Below, one piece after another: positions 25,181-36,200 of a stretch of DNA of 64,000 nucleotides. Position 1 is the first letter of the stretch, and each line of letters opens with the position of its first letter. Origin of the DNA: Prinia subflava (lineage: Eukaryota > Chordata > Aves > Passeriformes > Cisticolidae); assembly GCF_021018805.1 (NCBI RefSeq), contig NC_086256.1:8436032-8500031 (forward strand), read 5' to 3'. Below the pieces are notes generated by a model, which was given only the letters and a program-made list of their open reading frames with translations, was not told the origin of the DNA and ran no database searches. The position numbers were made by a program, and so were the translations under genes.

Positions 25181-25636
25181 ACCTTCTTGACCATCTGCAA
25201 GCGTACTATTGCTACCTGGTCTGTGCCATTACTGCCCTGAAAGGTATCATGCCCCAAAAATTCCTCCCCTTCTGCTTTGCAGTGCCTGATAATTAGTGTT
25301 GTGTTCCCTGTGCCATTTTTATTTTGACAAAAAATATTTTATTTTTCCTTTTTTTATTGCTTTGGGGGAGTGAAAATCAATTTGTCTGAGCCACAGAATT
25401 GTTATATTTGTGTTTCCTGCTCTTTTTCTGGGCAAGTTTTCTATATCTGACGCAGATAAACTTTATAGTCTGGGGTTTCCCCACTTTTGGGGTAGGTAGG
25501 TGATGTGGCTAGAAAATGTAAATGTTTAGGCTAACATTAAAGTGCACAAGTGAATTTTTAGTGCTAAAAGCACTTATTTTGTTGTGAAAATCTATTTTTT
25601 TTAATCTTGTGTACCAGATGTATATTTTTACATGAA

Positions 25637-25642
25637 AATAAA
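25637..25642 (+). terminator. MOB3C: Poly(A) signal AATAAA for MOB3C
   Basis: This canonical hexamer lies in an AT-rich stretch 1.43 kb downstream of the stop codon. It is inferred as the main polyadenylation signal. Later AATAAA copies near 26493 and 26825 could serve longer transcripts. Confidence 0.55.
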
Positions 25643-26109
25643 ACAGAGCAAAATAGACACTAAAAAAGTCTGATACATCATTCCAGTATCCTCTGTGTAA
25701 AATAATCAGTCAAATTCCAAACATATTTGTTCTGTTATTAATTAAAGAAACACTAAGAAGGCTGGTGTACTTCATTCTTCCCTGATTCACCTGTATTAAA
25801 CAGGCCTAATGAACAAGGATAACTTGAAGAGTGGTTTTCCCCTGAGAGCTGCAGCACTGATGGATCTCAATGCCACGCTGAGATCTCAGCCTGCACCTCA
25901 GAGAATGGCTTAGCAGAGGCCAGTGTTGCTGGCCAGCATCCTCCTCCTGCAGGCTTTGCACCAGGATTCCCCTGAAGGTATCATCCCAGCAATATAAAGC
26001 TCATGGTGGTGAGCTTTACTCACTATTTTTTGCAAAGGTGTGTAGGTCCTGGAATCCGTGTTCCTGCCTCTTCACATAAATCAGAACCGCAGGCACAAAT
26101 TGTTTGTGG

Positions 26110-26480
26110 AGCAGAGGCACGAGTCAACAGCTCTGTCAAGAAGGTTCTGCTTTCCTGAGGAGTGAAGCCTGGCTGGACTCAATGCACAGCAACCTCTGGG
26201 AGCTGGGAAGGTCGGGAATTATGGAGATGCTGTTTCAACAGCGGGGTCTAAAGCATGAACTGATAGCAGCCTCCAGCTACTTCCAGCTGAGATACAAGGA
26301 TGACAAAGTCAAGCTCTTCTCAACAGTGGAAGATGGTGAGAGAGTGACCAAGAGCAAGAATTGGCAGCTTGGGAGGTTCAGCGTAGACAGTGGAAAACAA
26401 AATCCAAGGCAATGGTGCAGTCAGTGAACAGGTACCCTGAGAGAAAGTGTCAACCTTCCCTGGTTAGACAAGACTTGGTG
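26110..26480 (+). repeat. CR1 LINE fragment (3' region, plus orientation)
   Basis: Diverged words in CR1 order are visible: GCATGAACTGATAGCAGCC, CAGCTACTTCCAGCTGAGAT, AAGCTCTTCTCA, CAGCTTGGGAGGTTCAG and GAACAGGTACCCTGAGAG. These correspond to the end of CR1 ORF2 and the beginning of its 3' UTR. A 107-codon open frame through this segment (26104-26427) is a by-product of the repeat, not a gene. Confidence 0.7.
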
Positions 26481-26534
26481 TAAATAATTTCCATAAATAA
26501 ATGAAGCACAGAAGCCTGCTTTTATTTTTGTCCT

Positions 26535-26700
26535 CCCCATAGTCCTGAGGCAGTGAGTTCCACCAAGTAATTTATTCACTATGAATAGTAACAAGGAAGC
26601 GTACTTCAAACCCATGCCTGAGGATTTCAACCCTGCTGCTTTGGGAGTGCTTCCTGTTTATCTCCTCCACACCATGCAGCTCCTATAGATTCCTGTGGAA
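26535..26700 (-). repeat. Ancient CR1 LINE fragment (minus orientation)
   Basis: Read on the plus strand, the words GTGAGTTCCACC, GTACTTC, AACCCTGCTGCT, CTCCACACCAT and TATAGA occur in the order expected for the reverse complement of an old sauropsid CR1 3' region. Divergence is high, so the family assignment is tentative. Confidence 0.45.
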
Positions 26701-29700
26701 CAGAAAACACTATTTTGAAAGATCAACTCACAGGCTCATCTCAAGCGCCAATTTACAAAGAATTTCAAAGGTCTTGTGGGTTTTTTTTTAATTTCTCTCC
26801 CTTTCAAATCTGGTTTACCCAAGGAAATAAAGCTCATGATTGTTTGTGACAATTGTCTTCAGTAACTCTGGGATCAGCGTAGAAAGGAGACAGGGAGATC
26901 ATTCACTGCCAGAAAGGTCTTTTTGTTTCTCTCCAAGACACTCAGCTATTCCCCAGGTCCTCATCCATCCGAGTGCCTCCCAGCCTGGAGACTTTAAAGC
27001 CTGAGATATTTATGAAGCAGAAAGTGCTGAGATAAGTATCTGAGTCAAACTGCTCTCTTCAGGAGTCTCAAGTGTGCCTGTGAAGCTCCAACATGCCCAG
27101 AGCCTCAACAAACATCCCTGAGCAATTTGAAGGCAGACAGGAATCCTGGGATACATTAAATATGCACATATCACTTGTTAGCCCCAGCTCCTCAAATGAC
27201 TCATCTGCTCAGCTGCCTGCCAGGTGCTTCGGACCCATCTGTCCCTATGCAGAATTCCTTGGTTCTTGTGATGAAGGGCACTTGTGCTACTGCCAGGATT
27301 TTGTTTTCATCTCTGCAGCCTGTATTTCCTTTGGAACTGAACGAAAGACTGCGGTGCTGGTCACCAGGTCAGGTAGAGGCTGGCATGGAACAGACTGTGC
27401 TAGGCAATATCTGCAGACATGGAGGAATTTAGGAATAGCTTTGGACAGGAAGAAAAGGGCTTTGTGGAATATACTGGCTGCTGTCCCTGTTGCCACAGGG
27501 ATGTGGCATGAAGAGGGCTTGGGCTTAGCCAGTGAAGCAAACTGCCTTTGGCCAAGCATAGACAGGGATCGAGGCTGACCAACCCTGGCAGGACATGGGG
27601 TGGTGATGAAGGGTTTGCTGGTCTGAGTGGTGGCTCCTGAGTTTAAACCCACCCAAGCTAAGGCTGGACAGTCCTGGATAAGTGCTCACAATAACCATGA
27701 CACGATCTGGGCTGAACTATTCCCTCTCCTGGTAAAAGTTTATCACATATAAGAGAAGTCTGGGGAAGAGCAAAAAAAATGAGACTGTTAGAATCTGTTG
27801 TTTCCAAGGGTTCAAAATCTGTCCATGCTGGAAGATGACCGTGAATCCACTCAGGATCAGAATGGGGCCAGCTATAGGTTCCTTGGCAGCAACGAGGATA
27901 ACTGGGGTAGCACTGTTCAGGCAATACCCATTGGATACTAAGTGAGTACAGCAGCTCCACAGCTGTTGCTTTTAAATATATTTGTCACTTGTTCTCCCAA
28001 ATCATGTGTTTTGCAGAAAACTTGAAGGAATTTTGGGACTTTATAGGAATCCTGGATTGTAGGGCTTTTCTTACAGAATCGCTGGGTCCAGGTGCTGTCT
28101 GCTGAACACAGATTATTCCATATTTTTTTAGCAAGTGGTGATATACACTTAACAATCTGCTGCCAGGAGCAATAATCATGAGGAGAGAGGATCCATTTTT
28201 TCAGGATTTTTCAACTTGTACAACTCTTCAGCCTGTGTTAGAAGAGAAGCTTTGCTGCTATTTGGGTAATCCTCCAGCAGCAATCTTCTGGGTATTACTG
28301 CTCTTTGATGCAAAAATAAATACCTAAATAGATCAGGAACACAAGACGAAACTGGGATTCTGCATTTGAAAATGTCACCACTCAGAGGGAAAATCATCTT
28401 CCCACTTGTGTTTCCAGCAGTGACAACAATCTTCTCCTCAAGACACCATTTTTGTGCTATGACTTACAAATTCATAAAAACTCACAGACACTTTTATATT
28501 ACACTATCTTGTAACAAGCCCATAGCAATAGGAGGATTAAAGAAGATCCTTCTCCTGCACAGGCATGAAAAAGGAGACTCTGAGAGCCTCCCTCTTTGGT
28601 GCTCATCACTTGTACAGCAGCATCTCTCATGTCTGATGAACCCACTTGGGTAGGATGAAGCTATCAACCCTCACTTATCAAACTGGCTTTCTGGACTCTT
28701 GGTCATCCCTGGCCCCAAGCCTTTAATCTATGCACAAATACTGCCTAAACCTCTGGACAACGCAGAGGGATGTGGCAAATACAGTGTCATGGGATAAAAC
28801 GGCAGCATCCAAAAAAATTGGCCAAAGAGGTTGTTACTCATCTGGGTAATAGCCCAGGGAACCCAAGGACATGAGACAGCTTAGCCCTGCTCATTCTAAT
28901 AGGAACATGTCATCAAAACACCACGTGTAACATCACCAGATCTCAACCCTTTTGTCCAGTGAGCAACTGTTGAGGATGAAATGCAGTCTGGACTGATAGA
29001 AGTCACTGCTGCTGCTGAGAAGCTGCTGGGGATAGATGGGGCAGTTCAGGCTGCACAGCAACAGTTTCTAATGGCCAGCTTGTACAGTGGACACAAGCAT
29101 TTTGCTGCTGGTGTCCAGAAGGTTTGGTTTGTTTGCTCCCTGGAAGGCCACATGTTTTCCAGGTCTCATGTTACTCTGCATTAAACAGAGTCAGATCAGG
29201 ATCTCTGTCCCCGAGGGCAGTGGGCTGGCACTGTGTGAAGCTGTGAGTACTCCTTGTGGATTTGGATACAGGAAAAGCAGGTTTCAGCCTGGCATTCACA
29301 TCCACATGGAAATTTTTAGTGCCCATTTTGAGAATTTTTCCTTGTCCCCTGATGTGAAGGGCTTTGCCAGATGGAACACTGAAACTTGGTCTCTAGGGGT
29401 AGAGGTATCCCATGCTACTGATACACTGCATGTGAATCATAAGTTTTCCTGCAAGAAACACTGCTTTCTCTCCTTTTTTTCCTGATGTTTTTTAGAGGGT
29501 GGAGGTGAAGAAGGGACATTCACAACAAAGGAATGACACAGAAGCTTGATCCCAGCAAATGTGATTGCATAAGCCTCTCTCTGGGTTTAACTGCCTAAAT
29601 TTTCAGAGAAACTGAGCCTGTACAGATTCCTTGAACAGCAGAGGGAACAGTACATGCTGTGTGTCCTGAAAATCAGAGTAGATTGCAGGTGCTTAAATAT

Positions 29701-32665
29701 AGATTCAGGTGCTTGGCTGTGGGCAGATAAGAGCAGAATAATTCTAGTCAAGGCTTGAAATAATTTCAGCAGTAAAACATAGGCCAGAGTACTGTGATCC
29801 ATTTGTAACACTGCTAAATCAAAACTAGCTTTGGTAATTACTTCTTATTTTGCCTAACAGCCAACACAAATGGATCCTTCTCTTCTCTGCTGCGTGCTGC
29901 ATGGGTAAAAAGCAGCCATGCACTTGAAAAGCTATTAAAAATAAAATGAAGAGTCATGGGGAAGAACGAATTATTGTAGTTAATAAGTTAATTATACCAT
30001 TTGAGGAGGTGCTTTCTTCTTCACTTTACGTGGGACTTACCCCTGAAATAATAGCATAAACATTTCCCAGAAATACAATGCTTATTCTATTAAAAACAAC
30101 AAAATGAAAATCAAACTACTTATTTATTTTTTATTTTCTTTTTCCCCTCCTGCTTTATAACAGACTAGATTGAAAAAAGATTTGCCCTCTGGTTAAGTGT
30201 GTTGTGCAGCTGGGTTATCTTTCAAAGATCAAAAGGGACAGAAAAACAAAATTCAAGTACATACACCCTGCTTTGAGAACAGACATCTGCTCCCACAGTA
30301 AGAAGATGCTGTTCTGTGTAAGAGCCCTTTAACCCAGCAGAAAAAGGTGGAACAAAAAGCAATGAATGGGAATTAAAAACCACAAAGAATTCAATTGGAA
30401 AATACTCTACAGAAGTTTGACATGACCTCCCCTGAATTGATACAGTTCTAGATGTTGAGAGTCTGGATGTGGTTGTTTGGATTTGAGCTACTCCCACAGT
30501 CTGCCCTTTACTTCTGTTCAAGTGGAGATTAACATGAGAAGTTGTACAGACTTGAGTCCTGAACCGTTCAAGGATAAAAGGTTTTGAGGTGTTGTGGAAA
30601 TAGGTGGGCAGCTAGTGGAGAGCAAAGACTATCAATCCCTTCCCTGAGGGGAGAGAGGGAAACAGGAACATCCTCAGCCTGCATGAGCTACCAGAGATTC
30701 CTGTAGGGAACAACTGCTGGGGCTGGCTTTGCTGTGGAGAAATATTCCTGGGCTTGCACCTTCTTAGACATCAGACACTGCACCAACTTGCACGAGTGCA
30801 TCCCTCAGAAAACAGGCTTCAATGCTTCTGCTGTTTATACTGCCAGCTTGGTGGCAAGAACAAGGCATGCTTTCATCCTGGGAGAGGATACCACAGAGAA
30901 ACCACTGATGGTCACTAAGCCCATCCCGTCCCGGGACCTGCGGGCTTTGGCTGTCTCAGGCACTGCTGTGCTTCTGAGCTGTGTCCCTTGAACCCAGGTG
31001 AGGGATTGGCAGCTCTCTCAAACTGTGGTGCATCTTCCTGGCCCCTTGGCAGAGAAGGCAGCAAGAGTAGGTAACATCTGTCTGAACTTGCTTACATTTG
31101 CTGAGCTTGTGGATAGTTGAGGATATCAAGCTGCATATCCAGATGGAAACTGTGCAATGCTTTGGGTTAAAACTGTAAGTCATTAACTAATCTGAATTTT
31201 GTCTTTCAACCTGAGCCATTTGAACAGCTAACACTACTGGAATTGAACAGCTTTGTGTGAAAAATACTGTTATCAACAAATTACTAACCCTGTATGTGGC
31301 AGCAGAGTTGAAAGGTTTGGGTCAGTACAGCTAAAAGAAGTTGGTTTCTTGTGCTCTGTAGGTGGAAAGGGCTATTTCCCTTTGCCATCCATTTTCCTGC
31401 CAATCTTCGGCAGTTTCCATCTCCCAGGTGAAAAGGGGTAACACGGTGTGAAAATTCCCAGATCTTCACAAATGCAAACTAAAATGAACATCTATACGTG
31501 AATTCCAAAGTCCTGATAACTCCATAACTTGCAATTTACTTTGATTTTTTTTTCCAGGCATGTTCAGCTTCAAAGTTTCCCATTATTACTCTGAAATCTG
31601 CAGCCACACAGTGCAATGATTGCAGTCTCTAGGCATCAACATCTCGCACTTCCCAGCAAAATTGGCATCTCCACGGATGTTTGAAATCCTTATGGAAATG
31701 ATACTATATCACAAATGAGCCAGGGAGCAGTACCTCAGAGGAGTCCATCTACTGTTTTTTTGCTTTTTAACACAAACTCTAAATTTATCAATTTATGTAT
31801 TTTAATTTATTCTACTCAAATGAGAGCCAAAATGTCACCCAAACTGAGAATAACCTTATAAAATGCCAGTCTGAGTTAATATGGAAATGAGCTATTGCAA
31901 CCATCTCCACAAATGAATCCACCTTCTTGCTCAGCCTTACAGTGGGAAATACCACTGACAGGTGTCTCTTCCTGAGCCTTTTTAACACCTGTGAAGTAAA
32001 TCAGAACTTTACTTTGTAAAACTGAAAGACTGGACTCATCTGCAAGCTCCAAAGCAAGGTTTCTGCTACTATTTTTTTTTTTCTCTTGGAGCTGTTGTAC
32101 AAAGCAGATGCCTTGTGTCTCCGCTGAGAAGAAAACCTGATTGTTTTTCCAATCAAATATATTTTCTAGCAATATAACGAACCTAAAAAGTGATAAAACT
32201 GACAAATTAAAAGCCTAATTCAATCGTAGTTATTAAAAAGTATTTGAGTGGCATGTTTGTCTTTTCTCCTCTGCTTTTACACTGTTCCCTCTCTTCTGTA
32301 GCTGTATTGGACACAAAGGGAACATATGATTCACTCCTAATGTAAAAAGAGAGATCAGTTGTGGGGAGGTAAGGAATTAGCTGGAAGAAAATAGGCTGCA
32401 TCTAAATTATTCAAGGAAGAGTAGAAAAAATGCAGAAGGACTTTGATTATCCCGAGGGGGACAGGAGCAAGTGTGGGTGTGAATACAGAGCTGCTGCTCA
32501 GGAGGTTTTCAGCACCACCTTCTCGGAGTCCCTTGGACACCTTGTCCAACAGCAGGGTTTCCATGCTGTGCCTCCCTAGCTTTATCCAAGCCCTTGGTTG
32601 TTGTTACTTTACGTTTCTTTTCCGTTCTTAGTCTGTCCTGCCTGAGGGCACGCCTGGGTTACTGA

Positions 32666-32776
32666 ACATGAGGTGTTTAAGGAAAAACGGGACGTGGCAC
32701 TGGGTTGACACAGCGTGTTCGGTCATTGGTGGGACTCGAGGATCTTCGGTTCTCCAACCGAAGTGATTCTGTGATC
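32666..32776 (+). repeat. CR1 LINE 3' end next to the MKNK1 promoter
   Basis: The order AGGTGTTTAAGGAAAA, GGACGTGGCAC, GTCATTGGTGGGACTCGAGG, TCTCCAACC and TGATTCTGTGATC follows the last ~110 bases of avian CR1. It ends about 255 bases before the exon 1 ATG of MKNK1 and touches the CpG-rich region. A perfect 8-bp hairpin with a four-base loop (32744-32763) lies inside it. Confidence 0.8.
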
Positions 32777-33250
32777 TGGTCATGGGGGAGGGAGAGGACT
32801 GCAAGCAGCCAGCCGAGCCTGGGGAGCCGGGCCCGCTCCGCTGCTGTTCCGCCATTGAAGTTCCCCCATTGACGTTCCCCGCTCCGTCCCCTCACAGGAG
32901 CCGCGGCCCCGCCCCGGGCGCGCTCCCGCGCGGGGTGCTGAGGGGCGGTGCCGCGCGCAGGCGCGCTCCCGCCGCTCCTCACGCGCAGGGGGCGGGCGGT
33001 GCCGCCCCGCCGAGGAGGGAGCGCGGCCGCCATGGAGGTGAGGGCAGGGGGGCTGCGACCGCGGGGCTTCCCGGCTCGGCTGGCTGAGGGGAGGAGAGGG
33101 AGGGGAGTGCCCAGGGGCTCGGTCCGTGACCACAGGAGCTCCTGCGGCTCGTCCGGGAGTGCGGCGGGCAGAGCGCTGGGACGCCGGGAGCGGCGGCAGC
33201 CCCGGCTGCCCGGGGACGGCTGGAAGGTGCCTCAGCTCCGGTCGGCAGCT
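32777..33250 (+). promoter_or_regulatory. MKNK1: CpG-island promoter of MKNK1
   Basis: This is a dense CpG cluster without a TATA box. GCGCGCAGGCGCGC at 32953-32966 matches the NRF1 palindromic consensus. GC-box-like GGGGCGG and GGGCGGG words lie at 32942-33000. A 14-base tandem duplication (32852-32865, 32866-32879) has its second copy altered to carry a TGACGTT half-CRE. The layout is typical of a housekeeping promoter. The transcription start is not fixed by sequence but should lie upstream of 33032. Confidence 0.8.
33032..33037 (+). other. MKNK1: MKNK1 exon 1 end with ATGGAG before the donor
   Basis: Exon 1 ends GCGGCCGCCATGGAG|GTGAGG. The ATG has an optimal Kozak context. If exon 2 begins at 39561 (the CAG acceptor), this ATG opens a 12-codon uORF ending at TAG 39588-39590, overlapping the main start. 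If the acceptor is two bases further on (AGAG|ATG), it reads Met-Glu in frame with the MKNK1 start. Human MNK1 also has Glu directly before the equivalent Met, which comes from a longer upstream coding exon. Which form is used cannot be told from DNA alone. Confidence 0.55.
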
Positions 33251-36200
33251 TTGGGTCTGGGGGCCCTCCCCAAGGAATGCGGGAGTTTCCTCGTGTCTGG
33301 AGCTGGAAATTTGTTCCCCGAAGGTTTAGAGTGCTTTGTTTCATACATAGCGCGTTTTTCAATAAAGCGTGGTTAGTCTGTACACTCCTACGGCAGCTGC
33401 TTTCTATTGAGGACATTGCTGGAGTGGGAAAAGAGCAGGCAAAGACGAATGAACCCAGCTCCTTAGTGTGACCACGAGAAATGTTTTAGTTTCTGTGATT
33501 TTCCTCTGGCATAAAACGAGAGTTGTGAAACCCGAGAAACACTGAAAATCTGTCTAATGTGTACTTCGTGGCATTAGTTTGAGCAGGGTGACCTTCCGAG
33601 GCAGGAGAAGCAGCGGGACAGTCCTGGATGACAGCTCGGCTGCTGGCATCAGCAGGACTTGTGATAGCCAAAAATCAGCCCATTCCCTGACACCAGTGGC
33701 ACTTGTCTGTGAAGTGTCAGACTTGTTGAGAAATAAGCCACTGTCTTTTTTTTTTTTTCCCGCATTTACATTTACATTTCCCGCATGACTGCTTCTAAAA
33801 GCCTCTCTCATACAATGTTACGACTCACAATTGGCTTGGGAAGGTTGGTGTGCATTCTGATAACTTCAAAGAACTATCGTTTGCCTTTTTTTCTTTTTAC
33901 TTAAACAGGGCTCTTCTTCATGCCTCCCAGGTGCTGGGTGAAAGCAACACCAAACACTCCTGCAGAGCTGAACCTCTCGCTTCAGTTCTAAAGGTGTTTT
34001 GTATTGGCAGCCTTCCAGGTAAAGTGGGTGCCTTGTGCATTTGAACCATTCTTGGTTCTTTAAATGTCTTGTTCAGCCAAAATGCTTCTATGACATCATT
34101 TCATCGTACCAGTACTTTTCAAAAAAAGTATTTACTGCTGTGAGGAATTTCCTCCTTCCTTCTAGGACCTTCCTGGTAACAAATGTTAGAACACTGGAAC
34201 AAATCTTATGTGACATCAAATGTGACAATGCAGCGGAGTTTAATGACGTAATTTTAGAGTTGAAAGTACAAAGAAGGGAAAACAAAGAAAAATCAGCCTT
34301 CAAAGTTTAGAAAAATATTAAATTAGATTAGCTTCTCCGAACAGGGCTGCTTGCTGATGTATGTTGTGTAGCCTTTTTTTCCAGCAACAAGTGTGATTAT
34401 CTGATTGATCATTTGTAGAGTGTGGAGCAAGAGCAGGAAATGTTTATCTTGTATCTGCATGAAATGAAAAGTTGTTTTCTAGGAAGTCTTTCTCTTTTGT
34501 TTACAACAGCAGGGGAGCTGAGGGGGATTAGAGGAGCTACTTGGTGATGCAAAGGCAGACTTCTGAGAGTTGTTCATGCCATCAGATGTAGAAGAGAGTA
34601 AACAGCTTGCTGTTTAGTAAGGGGCCCTCAAAACCTACTTACATTGGGTATCTCCTTAATTTAAAAGTGCTCTAAGGGCTGGAGAACCTTTAAGTAGGTG
34701 AGTCAACACACTATTGCTAAGAGTTTTCTCATTTAGAATGTGTGTGATGGAGTTTAAAATAACTTTGCTGCTAAGTTCTTACTGCCCAGTGATGGTAAGT
34801 CTTAAATATGAACTATCTGCCAGTGGTCAGTGGCATTAAATATTCTGTTTGTTCTGCTGGATGTGGAAAGACAGAGGGTGTTTTGTAGTGCAATAACCAG
34901 TGTGTGTGCCATGTTGCTCTGACAGGGCTCACCATTCACAACTATTTGTTAGCCCTGTGAAATACACCCTAGTATATCCTCCCATCCATGTGGCTGCCTT
35001 GGAGACACGTTGTCCTTGAACAAGAAATTAAAAAGATTACAGTGTTTTTAAGCCACCTTCAGTCTAATTTGTTCTCTCTACTTGTTACGTCTTAGCTGGA
35101 GGACACTTGTCTTGTTTGCCTTTGTCTTTCCAGTGGGGATGATAACAGTTCTTTTGTTGTCATTCTGAATGATAATTAATGCTTTTAAAGAAGTGCATGT
35201 GTGCCTGGGGAAACACAGGCTGATTTCAGGAGGTCTCGTGTCTGCAGCATGTGTGTCAAAATATGCTGTTCCTCCAGCACGAGCGGGAAAGGAGGCTGTG
35301 TGCTCTCCTCTCCATTATGGTTCTCCCTGCTTCCCCTGCTGTAATTCTGCTGAAGTAAGAAATTGGGGTGGGAGGAATCTATCTGAAATAACTTGATGTG
35401 CTATCCTGAAAAGTGAGATCCACCCATTGCTGGAGGGTTTGACTGGGATCCTCAGAAAACCCCCACTTAGTTTGCAAGGGAAGTGTTAGCTGAGGGGACC
35501 AAAAAGTTCCTTTGCAAATTGCGCAAGCAGGGGATAATGTGACACCGATCTTCTGAAAGTGACAGAGGGAATGGCAGGGAGAAGCATGGACGTAAATGAA
35601 AGGTTGCTGTAACCTTTTCCCCAGCGTGAAGGGTTTCAGGCAGGTGGTGTCAGCTGTGACACTCTGTGAGCTGTTACAGTAATGTCTGATAAGGCTGGAT
35701 CAATAATTTTTGTCAGACTTGCTCTTTCATGAAATTGGATTGCTTGGGCTTCCTGTGAACTTTTGCGTGTTCATTTGAAAATGTTAATGCTCTTGTATAT
35801 TATTAAGAAGATGTTGGAATGTTTTTAAGTTCGTCTCCCTTCGTGGATAACTCAGATTAAATGAAACTAAAAGTTGTATTGAAGGTGGAATGAGAAGGTA
35901 ACTCCGCCAGCTAAGAATGAATTGTGGCAAACTAGTGCAAAAATCACTTTGAAGAGTATTCACTTCTCTACAATTTGAAATTAATATACTTCATACAGAA
36001 TGAGTATAAAATAATCTCTCTGATTTGACACAGGACTATCATTCATTATTGCACATTCTTCCTCTTCAAATTGTATCTCTCTTGATGTGTAACATTATAA
36101 ACACAATTAATGGCTACGTAGTTGCTTTATAAAGGCAGCTTGGGTTGTTCTGAGCTTCCTGCAACTGGATGGTTTTTGTAGAATCAGCACCTGCTGACAG

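Larger units (their letters stand above)
24207..25662 (+). other. MOB3C: MOB3C 3' UTR (end inferred)
   Basis: The UTR follows the TGA stop and becomes AT-rich toward an AATAAA signal at 25637-25642, the first canonical signal I noticed downstream. A CR1 3'-end fragment at 25141-25180 lies inside it. The cleavage position, about 20 bases past the signal, is an estimate. Confidence 0.6.
25663..32665. other. Intergenic region between MOB3C and MKNK1
   Basis: About 7 kb of AT-leaning DNA holds no gene I can support. CR1 remnants are visible at 26110-26480 (+) and 26535-26700 (-). The longest open frame, 161 codons at 27093-27578, has no recognisable domain and no family resemblance. Several other frames of about 100 codons look like chance. 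Confidence 0.6.

Noticed and set aside
26104..26427. 107-codon plus-strand frame
   Set aside because: It coincides with the CR1 fragment and is not a gene.
27093..27578. 161-codon plus-strand frame in the intergenic region
   Set aside because: No recognisable domain, promoter or family resemblance; chance open frames of this size occur in vertebrate DNA.
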